Origin: JAPLJM01 sp963708515
Lineage (GTDB): Bacteria > Desulfobacterota > Syntrophia > Syntrophales > Fen-1087
Reading direction: 5' to 3'
DNA length: 64,000 nt
Assembly (NCBI GenBank): GCA_963708515.1
Contig: CAVPSX010000021.1
Location: 62,001-126,000 of the forward strand
Shown: one piece after another, positions 8,222 through 17,696 of the stretch
Position numbering within the stretch: the stretch's first letter is position 1
How the letters are laid out: each line of letters opens with the position of its first letter
Notes under the pieces: model-generated
What the model was told of the DNA's origin: nothing
Databases searched by the model: none
What the model saw: the letters and a program-made list of their open reading frames with translations, nothing else
Position numbers and translations under genes: made by a program

Positions 8222-11200
8222 CTAATTATTCGATCTCATCAGTACGGCTTTCAGTATTTTCTGCCTCCGCCCGGTTTCAAGCTTTATAAAATATGTACCT
8301 GCAGAAGGCAGGTCAGAATCCCATTTTAAGCTGTAATCACCAGGCTCCTGCTTCTCATCGATCAGTATACGTACCGTCTTGCCGAATGTGTCAAAAACTG
8401 TTATCCTGACATGAGTTTCATCAAACAGGCTATAGTCAACATTCAGATTGTACTCAAAAGGATTTGGATAGATCTGAATATGAGGCTCCCTGATAATATT
8501 TTCGTCTTCTATTGCTGAAGAAGCCGAAGCATGCAATTCAAAAGGAACAGGAGCAGATCCGATAATCATATCCGATGTAAACGGAACGGTTTCATTACAT
8601 GTATAATATTTATTCTTTGCAGAATCGAAGTATTTAAATGTAACAGTTTCATTTTTGGCAACATTGCTGTAAATAACCAGATTGAACACCCATGTCGAGT
8701 TAGGAGTGAAATACAATGCTGAACCTATTCCCCGGATCTCATTATTAACATATGCATAAATTGAATCATTCACTGAACCTTTTGAAACGCCATCAAGTAA
8801 GACTTTGGCTGACATTGTGCCATTGAACTCATACAGATGGTAATCGAACTGAGGCTCTCCTGTGCGTGAAGCGATCTGGCCTCCTTTTTTGCCCGATCCC
8901 TCATAATTCAACAAGCCGGAGTTGGCTACTTTGATCATATATCCCTGATGAGGAAACATTGATGTCAGAGAGCCGAACCAGCCATATCCTGTATAATATG
9001 TCGATGAACTTACCTGACCTTTAATATAGTCAAAGTTCGACAGTGTAAGGGATGAAAGTGCAGTTCCGATAGCCAATGAGTTCTGGGGCATGAATCCTAT
9101 CCAGTTCCAACCTGCCGACAAAGGTATTGAGATTGAGCCTGCGTCAACCGGTCTCCCGCTGAATGAAGTAACCCCGCCATCACTCAGTTTAATTTTATAA
9201 AGTTCAGCCGGGTCGAGGGTTGTAAGTGATCCGAACCAACCATATCCGGGATAATAAGTTGCAGAGCTTACCTGGCTTTTAATATAATCTCCACCCGATA
9301 CATCGGGTAGTATGAATCTCAGCGACATATTATCAAGAACCGTATTGACTGAAAACCAGCTCCATCCTGAAGGCAGTGTCATGTCAAACAGATTGCCATT
9401 GTTCATCCTGAAAGGATCAGCAGAAGTGCCGATGGCCATTCCCGGTACAAAATCGACCGATCTGTCCATTTCAAAAACAGCATCCTTTACAGGATCATAA
9501 TATTTGAAAGTAATAATGTCGCCCGACAGATTGTTACTGTAACAGGTAAGTCTGAAAATGTAATTAGAGGGAAGATAAAGGGATGCCGGTGCAATACCTC
9601 TGCACTCACCGTTAACAAAGGCTGCCAGGAATCCTGATTGCTGTCGTACACCATCAATTGAAACAGAAGCTGTTACTGTGCCGTCATAATCAAAATCAAT
9701 CGGGTTGACTGCCCATCCTGCAGGAAGTTTAATTACAAGCTGCCTTGTGCTTCTTACCGCCACTCCGGGGGTACCACCTGCAGATGCTGCCGGAGTTACC
9801 TGAAAACTGACGTACTTCCCGGCATCAGCTGAAACAAGGGTATAAGTACGGGCTGTTGCTCCTGTAATTGCAACTTCATTTGTTCCTGAGGCATTATCAG
9901 CCCTGTACCATCTGTAAGTGCTTGTCCCCTCCGCATCGCCTTCAGCATCACTATAAGTGTAGCTGCCTGTCAGAGTGCTTCCCGGGATCATTGTCCCGGT
10001 GAAAGTCACTGTTCCTGCAACCGGCGCATCGTTAACCGCCGTTACTGTTATCTGCCGTGTAACAGCTGTACTTGTAAGGGTTCCATCATTAACAGAAAAG
10101 GATATAGTCCTTGAAAGAGTTGACGGATTCTCGCTGTTATTGAAATACCTGACACTTCGCAGGGCCAGCTGATAATTTGCCAGCGTTGACGAACCGGCCA
10201 GATTAAGTGTACCTGAAACCGCATTCCAGGTTCCTGTGATGCCATTTGCATTTGTAAATGAAAGAATATCCTGTCCGCTTTGGTAATTACCTGATATTGA
10301 AATAACAGCTGATTCAATGTTTGTATCATCAACGTCTGTGACAGTAATCGAATTTGTTATTATGGTTGCAGTCGCATTTTCGGTGTAAACCAATGGTGTG
10401 GTTTCTATTCCGGCCAGAACAGGGGCATCATTTACGGCAGTTACTGTAAAGGTTGCCGGATCAGTGTCAAACAGAGATCCGGGGTCAGCTGCCCTGAAAG
10501 TTATGGTTTCGCTGCCGGTCCAGTCAGTGTTTGACAATGAAATAGTTGCAACCCTCGATGTGACTGTAACAGTAAGATTTGTATTTCCTGTCCAGGTCCA
10601 TATAATCTGTGCATCAGCATTATCAACATCCGATACATAATCATCGAGAGCTATTGTTGCAAATGTTCCTCCCTCGGCTATTGTCTGGTTTGGGATATCA
10701 GTCACAACCGGTGCATCATTCACCGGTGTTACTGTGAAGGTCGCTGCATTACTGTTAGACAGCCCTTCCGGATCTGTTGCCGTGAAGGTGATTGTCTCGC
10801 TGCCGTTCCAGTTCACATTGAGCGGCGTAACTGTTGCGACCCTGTTGACTATTGATACCGCAAGCTGGGTGTTTCCTGAGCTTGTCCATGTGATCTGCGC
10901 ATCAGGATTGTCTGCATCCGAGACAAAATTATCAAGAGTTATTGTTGCAAACAATGCTCCTTCTGCTCTCGTCTGATCAGGGATATCTGTCACTACCGGC
11001 GGATCATTATCTGCTGATATGGAGAAGGTTGCTCCGTCTTCATCAAAGAGCGCTCCGGAATCTGTCGCACGGAATGTTATTGTCTCGCTGCCGTTCCAAT
11101 CGGCATTCGGTACTGTTATTGTCGCTATCCTGTTGACAATTGATACTGTGAGCTGTGTATTACCAGAATATGTCCAGACAATCTGTGCATCAGCATTATC

Positions 11201-14200
11201 GATATCCGTTACATAATTATCAAGTGTAATTGTTGCAAAGGGTGATCCTTCTGCTACCGATTGATTTGGTATATCGGCCACAACAGGTGCATCGTTAACT
11301 GCCGTTACTGTGAACGTTGCCGCGTTACTGCCTGTAAGACTTCCAGGATCGGTTGCCGTGAAGGTGATTGTTTCTGCACCGTTCCAGTCGGAAGCCGGTA
11401 TCATAATAGTTGCTATTCTTGATACTATTGTTACGGTAAGCTGAGTATTGCCTGTGAAGGTCCAGCTTATCTGGTTATCGCTGTGATCAACATCCGTAAC
11501 ATAATTATCCAGCGTAATGGTCGCAAACACCGATCCTTCGGCAATAGTCTGATTCGGAATATCTCCCACAACAGGTGCATCATTAACTCCTGTTACAGTG
11601 AATGTGGCTGCATCCTCATCATATAATCCACCCGCATCGGTAGCACGGAAAGTGATAGTCTCACTGCCGTTCCAGTTTGCATCCGGAAGTGATATAGTGG
11701 CCACCCGCGATGTTATTGAAACTGTAAGAGCAGTATTACCCGCATATGTCCATACAATCGTATTGTCTGCATTATCAATATCCGATACGAAATTATCAAG
11801 CGAAATTGTAGTAAATGCCGTACCCTCTGTTATGGTCTGATCAGGTATATCACTGACCACAGGTGCATCATTCACTCCTGTTACGGTGAAGGTTGCAGGA
11901 TCAGTGTCGTAAAGACCTCCCTGGTCAGTAGCTCTGAAGGTGATAGTCTCCGCTCCGTTCCAGTCGGCATTTGGTATTGTGATTGTTGCCACTCTTGAGA
12001 CTATTGACACAGTCAGCTGGGTATTTCCGGAATATGACCAGGTCATCTGCACCTCACTGTTATCGATATCCGTTATAAAATTATCCAGATTAATTGTTGC
12101 AAAGGTTGCACCTTCTGCAATTGTCTGATTGGGGATATCACTTACAACAGGAGCGTCATTGACCGGTGTTACTGTAAAAGTAACCGGATCGTCGGCAGTA
12201 AGACCTCCGGGATCAGTTGCTGTGAAGGTTATAATCTCAGAACCATTCCAGTCGGCATTCGGTACGGTAATCGTTGCTATTCCCGAGGAGATACTAACTG
12301 TAAGAGACGTATTCCCTGAAGCTATCCAGTTTATCTCAGCATCACTATTGTCAACATCCGACACATAGCCATTAAGCGCTATTGTTGTAAAGGATGCTCC
12401 CTCTGCTATAGTCTGATTCGGGATATCCGTAACAACTGGAGCATCGTTTTCGGCTGTCACAGTAAAGACTGCAGGATCACTGTCAGACTGACTGCCCGGA
12501 TCGGTTGCAGTAAATATTATTGTTTCTGAACCAAACCAGTTGGAATTGGGGATAGTGATCGTAGCTACTCTTGATGTAATTGAGACTGTCAGCTGGGTAT
12601 TGCCCGAGTACGTCCAAACCATTTGTGCATCGGTATGATCAGGATCCGAGACATAATTATCGAGACCTATTGTTACAAAAGAAAATCCTTCTTCAACAGT
12701 CTGGCCAGGTATATCAGTTACGACCGGAGGATCATTTACAGCTGTTACCGTAAATGTTGCGGCATTGGAGGAAAACAATCCTGCCGGATCAGCTGCCCTG
12801 AATGTGATTGTTTCCATTCCGCTCCAATCCGGCCCTGGTGTTGTTATTGAAGCTACCCTGTCAGTAATTGAAACAGTAAGATTTGTATTTCCTGTCCAGG
12901 TCCATATCATCTGTGCATCAGCATTATCAACATCTGATACATAATCATCGAGAGCTATAGTTGCAAATGTTCCTCCTTCGGCTATTGTCTGGTTCGGAAT
13001 ATCAGTCACCACGGGTGCATCATTAACAGGTGTGACTGTAAATGTAGCTGCATCACTATTCGACGAGCCGCCCGGATCGGTTGCGGTGAACGTTATTGTT
13101 TCACTACCATTCCAGTTAACATTGGGTATTGTGATAGTTGCCACCCTGTTAACTATTGATACCGTCAGCTGTGTGTTGCCCGAACTCGTCCATGTGATCT
13201 GTGCATCAGTATTGTCGGCATCCGAGACAAAATTATCCAGACTAATTGTGGTAAACGTCGCTCCTTCTGCTATCGTCTGATTCGGTATATCCGTAACAAC
13301 AGGCGGATCATTATCTGCCGATATGGTAAAGGTTGCTCCGTCTTCATCATGCAGCCCTCCCGGGTCAGTCGCACGGAATGTTATAGTCTCACTACCGTTC
13401 CATTCTGCATTCGGTACCGTTATTGTCGCTATCCTGTTAACAATTGATACTGTGAGCTGTGTATTACCAGAATATGTCCAGACAATCTGTGCATCAGCAT
13501 TATCGATATCCGTTACATAATTATCAAGTGTAATTGTTGCAAAGGGCGATCCTTCTGCTACCGATTGATTTGGTATATCGGCCACAACAGGTGCATCGTT
13601 AACTGCCGTTACTGTGAACGTTGCCGCGTTACTGCCTGTAAGACTTCCAGGATCGGTTGCTGTGAAGGTGATTGTTTCTGCACCGTTCCAGTCGGAAGCC
13701 GGTATCATAATTGTTGCTATTCTTGATACTATTGTTACGGTAAGCTGAGTATTGCCTGTGAAGGTCCAGCTTATCTGGTTATCGCTGTGATCAACATCCG
13801 TAACATAATTATCCAGCGTAATGGTCGCAAACACCGATCCTTCTGCAACAGTCTGATTGGGTATATCCCCCACAACAGGTGCATCATTAACTCCTGTTAC
13901 AGTGAATGTGGCTGCATCCTCATCATATAATCCGCCAGCATCTGTAGCCCGGAAAGTGATTGTCTCGCTCCCGTTCCAGTCGGCATTCGGTGGTGATATG
14001 GTGGCTATCCTGTTAACTATTGATACAGTCAGTTGGATATTGCCCGAAACTGTCCATGCAATAGTATTATCCAAATTATCAATATCTGATACGAAATTAT
14101 CAAGTGCAACGGTCGTAAATGCCGCACCCTCTGCTATGGTCTGATCAGGTATATCACTGACCACAGGTGCATCATTCACTCCTGTTACGGTGAAAGTTGC

Positions 14201-15895
14201 CGCGTCCTCATCATACAGAGCTCCCGGATCAACTGCCCTGAAGGTGATAGTCTCACTGCCGTTCCAGTCGGCATAGGGGACCGTAATTGTGGCAACCCTG
14301 GCAACAATCGATACAATGAGTTCAGTGTTACCGGCTGCACTCCAGTTCATCTGGACGTCTGTATTATCCGGGTCTGAAACATAGCCATCCAGATTAATAG
14401 TTGTAAATGAGGACCCCTCGGCTATTGTCTGATTTGGAATATCTGTTACAACAGGGGCATCATTTACTGATGTGATCGTAAATGCTGCTGCATCATTATC
14501 AGATAAACCTCCCGGATCGCCAACTGTAAATGTAATCGTCTCCGATCCGTTCCAGTCGGCATTTGGTGCTGTTATGGTTGCTACTCTTGATACTATTGAA
14601 ACTGCCAGCTGAGTATTTCCGGAATAGGTCCAGCCAAGATCAGTGTCAGGATTGTCAACATCTGATACATAATTATCAAGACTGATTGTGGCAAACGTTG
14701 CACCTTCGGCAATGGTCTGATCAGGTATATCCGTGATCACCGGTGCATCATTGACCCCTGTAACCGTGAAAGTAGCAGCATCATCATCCCAGAGTGATCC
14801 CGGATCGGTTGCCCTGAACGTGACCGTCTCACTTCCGTTCCAGTTTGAATTCGGTACTGTGATCGTCGCTACTCTCCCGGTAATTGATACCCCAAGCTGT
14901 GTATTACCCGAATATGTCCAGGTAATATCTGTATCGGTATTATCAACATCCGATACGTAATTATCCAGGCTGATCGTAACAAATGATGATCCCTCAGTGA
15001 TCGACTGACCTGGAATATCTGTAACTGCCGGCGCATCATTGACTGGTGTCACCGTAAAGGTTGCCGGATCACTGTCAGATGCCCCGTCGTCATCACTGGC
15101 TGTGAATGTTATGGTCTCGGCTCCGTTCCAATCGGCTCCGGGAACTGTAATTGTTGCTATCCTGTTGGTGATGTTTACCGAAAGATTTGTGTTCCCCGAA
15201 TAGGTCCAGGTAATCTGGTTATCAGCATCATCAACATCCGATACATAATTATCCAGATTTATTGTGGCAAATGATGCTCCTTCTGCTATAGTCTGATTTG
15301 GTATATCTGTAACTACCGGTGGATCATTGACCGGCGTAACCGTGAATGTGGCTGCATCAGTATTTGACAGTAACCCCGGATCGGTTGCCCTGAATGTTAC
15401 TGTCTCGCTACCATTCCAGTTAACATCGGGTACCGTGATTGTTGCAATCCTGTTAACTATTGATACCGAAAGAGCGGCATTACCTGAAGCGCTCCAGGTG
15501 ATCTCTGAATCAATATTATCTGCATCCGCAACATAATTATCAAGGTTTATTGTTGCAAATGTTGCTCCTTCAGCTATCGTCTGATCAGGTATGTTCCCGA
15601 CTATAGGCGGATCATTATCGGCAGATACTGTAAAAGTTGCAGCATCTTCATCATACAGTCCTCCCGGATCGGTCGCACGGAAGGTTATGGTCCTTAACCC
15701 GTTCCAGTCAGGGTTAGGAGTCGAAATTGTAGCTATACGGCTCGCATTTATCGTTACAATAAGTACGTCATTCCCCGAATAAGTCCATATCAGCTGTGAA
15801 TCTGCATTGTCAGGATCTGTCACATAATTGTCAAGCGATATTGAGGTAAATGTATCCGCCTTCCGCAATTGACTGGTTTGGTATATCATCCACAA
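8222..15895 (-). CDS. Giant tandem-repeat T9SS type A adhesin, C-terminal 2,557 residues
   Basis: This is the largest piece of a gene spanning 8222-22807. It has about 19 tandem ~96-residue cadherin/Ig-like (tandem-95 style) repeats. The repeat core is NDAPVVTDIPNQTIAEG, LDNYVSDVDNAD, ITWTYSGNTQLTVSI, RVATITVPNADWNGSETITF and RATDPGGLYDEDAATFTVT. Acidic DxDN and ND motifs suggest calcium-binding linkers. A different cadherin-like repeat (ETTPLVYTENATATI; VTDVDDTNIESAVISISGNY) follows. Next come the AAFVNGECRGIA module, two GWNW(F/I) modules (SGWSWFSVNTVLDNMSL; AGWNWIGFMP), a second AFV-type module and a type A sorting domain (QIYPNPFEYNLNVDYSL; KILKAVLMRSNN). The N-terminal Met is not a true start: one extra base near 15855 breaks continuity with 15831-16244. 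Type A substrates are normally cleaved and attached to surface lipopolysaccharide or released. Confidence 0.92.
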   Translation of the reverse strand: MWMIYQTSQLRKADTFTSISLDNYVTDPDNADSQLIWTYSGNDVLIVTINASRIATISTPNPDWNGLRTITFRATDPGGLYDEDAATFTVSADNDPPIVGNIPDQTIAEGATFATINLDNYVADADNIDSEITWSASGNAALSVSIVNRIATITVPDVNWNGSETVTFRATDPGLLSNTDAATFTVTPVNDPPVVTDIPNQTIAEGASFATINLDNYVSDVDDADNQITWTYSGNTNLSVNITNRIATITVPGADWNGAETITFTASDDDGASDSDPATFTVTPVNDAPAVTDIPGQSITEGSSFVTISLDNYVSDVDNTDTDITWTYSGNTQLGVSITGRVATITVPNSNWNGSETVTFRATDPGSLWDDDAATFTVTGVNDAPVITDIPDQTIAEGATFATISLDNYVSDVDNPDTDLGWTYSGNTQLAVSIVSRVATITAPNADWNGSETITFTVGDPGGLSDNDAAAFTITSVNDAPVVTDIPNQTIAEGSSFTTINLDGYVSDPDNTDVQMNWSAAGNTELIVSIVARVATITVPYADWNGSETITFRAVDPGALYDEDAATFTVTGVNDAPVVSDIPDQTIAEGAAFTTVALDNFVSDIDNLDNTIAWTVSGNIQLTVSIVNRIATISPPNADWNGSETITFRATDAGGLYDEDAATFTVTGVNDAPVVGDIPNQTVAEGSVFATITLDNYVTDVDHSDNQISWTFTGNTQLTVTIVSRIATIMIPASDWNGAETITFTATDPGSLTGSNAATFTVTAVNDAPVVADIPNQSVAEGSPFATITLDNYVTDIDNADAQIVWTYSGNTQLTVSIVNRIATITVPNAEWNGSETITFRATDPGGLHDEDGATFTISADNDPPVVTDIPNQTIAEGATFTTISLDNFVSDADNTDAQITWTSSGNTQLTVSIVNRVATITIPNVNWNGSETITFTATDPGGSSNSDAATFTVTPVNDAPVVTDIPNQTIAEGGTFATIALDDYVSDVDNADAQMIWTWTGNTNLTVSITDRVASITTPGPDWSGMETITFRAADPAGLFSSNAATFTVTAVNDPPVVTDIPGQTVEEGFSFVTIGLDNYVSDPDHTDAQMVWTYSGNTQLTVSITSRVATITIPNSNWFGSETIIFTATDPGSQSDSDPAVFTVTAENDAPVVTDIPNQTIAEGASFTTIALNGYVSDVDNSDAEINWIASGNTSLTVSISSGIATITVPNADWNGSEIITFTATDPGGLTADDPVTFTVTPVNDAPVVSDIPNQTIAEGATFATINLDNFITDIDNSEVQMTWSYSGNTQLTVSIVSRVATITIPNADWNGAETITFRATDQGGLYDTDPATFTVTGVNDAPVVSDIPDQTITEGTAFTTISLDNFVSDIDNADNTIVWTYAGNTALTVSITSRVATISLPDANWNGSETITFRATDAGGLYDEDAATFTVTGVNDAPVVGDIPNQTIAEGSVFATITLDNYVTDVDHSDNQISWTFTGNTQLTVTIVSRIATIMIPASDWNGAETITFTATDPGSLTGSNAATFTVTAVNDAPVVADIPNQSVAEGSPFATITLDNYVTDIDNADAQIVWTYSGNTQLTVSIVNRIATITVPNADWNGSETITFRATDSGALFDEDGATFSISADNDPPVVTDIPDQTRAEGALFATITLDNFVSDADNPDAQITWTSSGNTQLAVSIVNRVATVTPLNVNWNGSETITFTATDPEGLSNSNAATFTVTPVNDAPVVTDIPNQTIAEGGTFATIALDDYVSDVDNADAQIIWTWTGNTNLTVTVTSRVATISLSNTDWTGSETITFRAADPGSLFDTDPATFTVTAVNDAPVLAGIETTPLVYTENATATIITNSITVTDVDDTNIESAVISISGNYQSGQDILSFTNANGITGTWNAVSGTLNLAGSSTLANYQLALRSVRYFNNSENPSTLSRTISFSVNDGTLTSTAVTRQITVTAVNDAPVAGTVTFTGTMIPGSTLTGSYTYSDAEGDAEGTSTYRWYRADNASGTNEVAITGATARTYTLVSADAGKYVSFQVTPAASAGGTPGVAVRSTRQLVIKLPAGWAVNPIDFDYDGTVTASVSIDGVRQQSGFLAAFVNGECRGIAPASLYLPSNYIFRLTCYSNNLSGDIITFKYYDPVKDAVFEMDRSVDFVPGMAIGTSADPFRMNNGNLFDMTLPSGWSWFSVNTVLDNMSLRFILPDVSGGDYIKSQVSSATYYPGYGWFGSLTTLDPAELYKIKLSDGGVTSFSGRPVDAGSISIPLSAGWNWIGFMPQNSLAIGTALSSLTLSNFDYIKGQVSSSTYYTGYGWFGSLTSMFPHQGYMIKVANSGLLNYEGSGKKGGQIASRTGEPQFDYHLYEFNGTMSAKVLLDGVSKGSVNDSIYAYVNNEIRGIGSALYFTPNSTWVFNLVIYSNVAKNETVTFKYFDSAKNKYYTCNETVPFTSDMIIGSAPVPFELHASASSAIEDENIIREPHIQIYPNPFEYNLNVDYSLFDETHVRITVFDTFGKTVRILIDEKQEPGDYSLKWDSDLPSAGTYFIKLETGRRQKILKAVLMRSNN
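10575..14199. repeat. Higher-order repeat 1 inside the giant adhesin (two copies, offset 2,304 bp)
   Basis: About 1.3 kb at 10575-11895 recurs at 12879-14199 with high identity (by eye 90-98%). The offset of 2,304 bp equals eight 288-bp monomers. Monomers 7-11 of the C-terminal piece match monomers 15-19 in order and in their distinctive variants (SDIPDQT, GDIPNQT, ADIPNQS, TDIP, AEGGTF). Confidence 0.85.
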
Positions 15896-17696
15896 CCGGA
15901 GGATCGTTGGTGGCTGTTACTGTGAAAGTGGCAGGATCATTGTCAGACAGATCACCGTCACTTGCAGTAAAGGTTATCGTTTCACTGCCGTTCCAGTCGG
16001 CGTTTGTTAAAGTAATAGTTGCAACCCTTGAAGCAATTGATACAGTAAGCTGGGAATTGCCTGAATATGTCCAGGAAATTTCTGAATCAGCATTATCAAC
16101 ATCAGAGACATAGTTGTCAAGTGTAATGGTCGTAAATGATGAACCTTCTGCAATTGACTGATTGGGTATATCAGTAACCACGGGTGCATCATTAACCGCA
16201 TTTACCGTAAAAGTGGCCGGGTCACTGTCGGTAAGTGAACCCATCGTTAGCAGTAAAGGTTATCGTTTCACTTCCAAACCAGTTCATATTTGGTATCGAG
16301 ATAGTGGCAACCCTGTTAACTATTGATACCGAAATTTGTGTACTTCCTGAGCTGCTCCAGTTTATCTGTGCATCAGTGTTATCAATATCCGACACATAAT
16401 TATCAAGAGAAATAGTTGTAAATGTCGATCCTTCTGCAATTGTCTGATCAGGTATATCCGAAACAACCGGTGCATCATTAATACCTGTAACAGTAAAGGT
16501 CACGGCATCATCATCCCAGAGAGATCCCGGATCTGTAGCCCTGAATACTATTGTTTCAGTTCCGTTCCAGTCTGAATTCGGAACACTGACTGTTGCAACC
16601 CTGTTGGTGATTGAAACCGAAAGGTTTGTATTACCTGTGAAAGACCAGGTCATCTGTGCGTCAGTATTGTCCGCATCAGATACATATCCGTCAAGGTTTA
16701 TTGATGCAAATGTGGCTCCTTCGGCTATTGTCTGATCAGGAATGCCTGTCACAACCGGTGCATCGTTAACCGCTGTGATCGTAAATGCTGCAGCATCATT
16801 GTCAGACAGACCTCCCGGATCGCCAACTGTAAATGTAATCGTTTCCGATCCGTTCCAGTCGGCATTTGGTGCTGTTATGGTTGCTACTCTTGATACTATT
16901 GAAACTGCCAGCTGAGTATTTCCGGAATAGGTCCAGCCAAGATCAGTGTCAGGATTGTCAACATCTGATACATAATTATCAAGACTGATTGTGGCAAACG
17001 TTGCACCTTCGGCAATGGTCTGATCAGGTATATCCGTGATCACCGGTGCATCATTGACCCCTGTAACCGTGAAAGTAGCAGCATCATCATCCCAGAGTGA
17101 TCCCGGATCGGTTGCCCTGAACGTGACCGTCTCACTTCCGTTCCAGTTTGAATTCGGTACTGTGATCGTCGCTACTCTCCCGGTAATTGATACCCCAAGC
17201 TGTGTATTACCCGAATATGTCCAGGTAATATCTGTATCGGTATTATCAACATCCGATACGTAATTATCCAGGCTGATCGTAACAAATGATGATCCCTCAG
17301 TGATCGACTGACCTGGAATATCTGTAACTGCCGGCGCATCATTGACTGGTGTCACCGTAAAGGTTGCCGGATCACTGTCAGATGCCCCGTCGTCATCACT
17401 GGCTGTGAATGTTATGGTCTCGGCTCCGTTCCAATCGGCTCCGGGAACCGTAATTGTTGCTATCCTGTTGGTGATGTTTACCGAAAGATTTGTGTTCCCC
17501 GAATAGGTCCAGGTAATCTGGTTATCAGCATCATCAACATCCGATACATAATTATCCAGATTTATTGTGGCAAATGATGCTCCTTCTGCTATAGTCTGAT
17601 TTGGTATATCTGTAACTACCGGTGGATCATTGACCGGCGTAACCGTGAATGTGGCTGCATCAGTATTTGACAGTAACCCCGGATCGGTTGCCCTGA
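14472..17696. repeat. Higher-order repeat 2 inside the giant adhesin (two copies, offset ~2,303 bp)
   Basis: 14472-15393 recurs almost base for base at 16775-17696. The order of monomer variants (VDDI, GNIPDQT, TDIPNQT, AVTDIPGQS, VITDIPDQT) is the same in both and again offset by eight monomers. The two apparent one-base insertions between the copies account for the offset not being a multiple of three. Confidence 0.85.
15831..16244 (-). CDS. Giant adhesin, internal fragment (about 1.4 tandem repeats)
   Basis: 137 codons holding one complete cadherin/Ig-like repeat (DAPVVTDIPNQSIAEGSSF through DNDPATFTVTATNDPP) and the start of the next (VVDDIPNQSIAEGG). Both ends are artificial. Near 16236 one extra base disconnects it from the upstream piece (compare GFLTDSDP in the sister repeat near 18535), and near 15855 another disconnects it from the downstream piece (EGG followed by TFTSISLDNYV). 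Not a separate gene. Confidence 0.85.
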   Translation of the reverse strand: MGSLTDSDPATFTVNAVNDAPVVTDIPNQSIAEGSSFTTITLDNYVSDVDNADSEISWTYSGNSQLTVSIASRVATITLTNADWNGSETITFTASDGDLSDNDPATFTVTATNDPPVVDDIPNQSIAEGGYIYLNIA

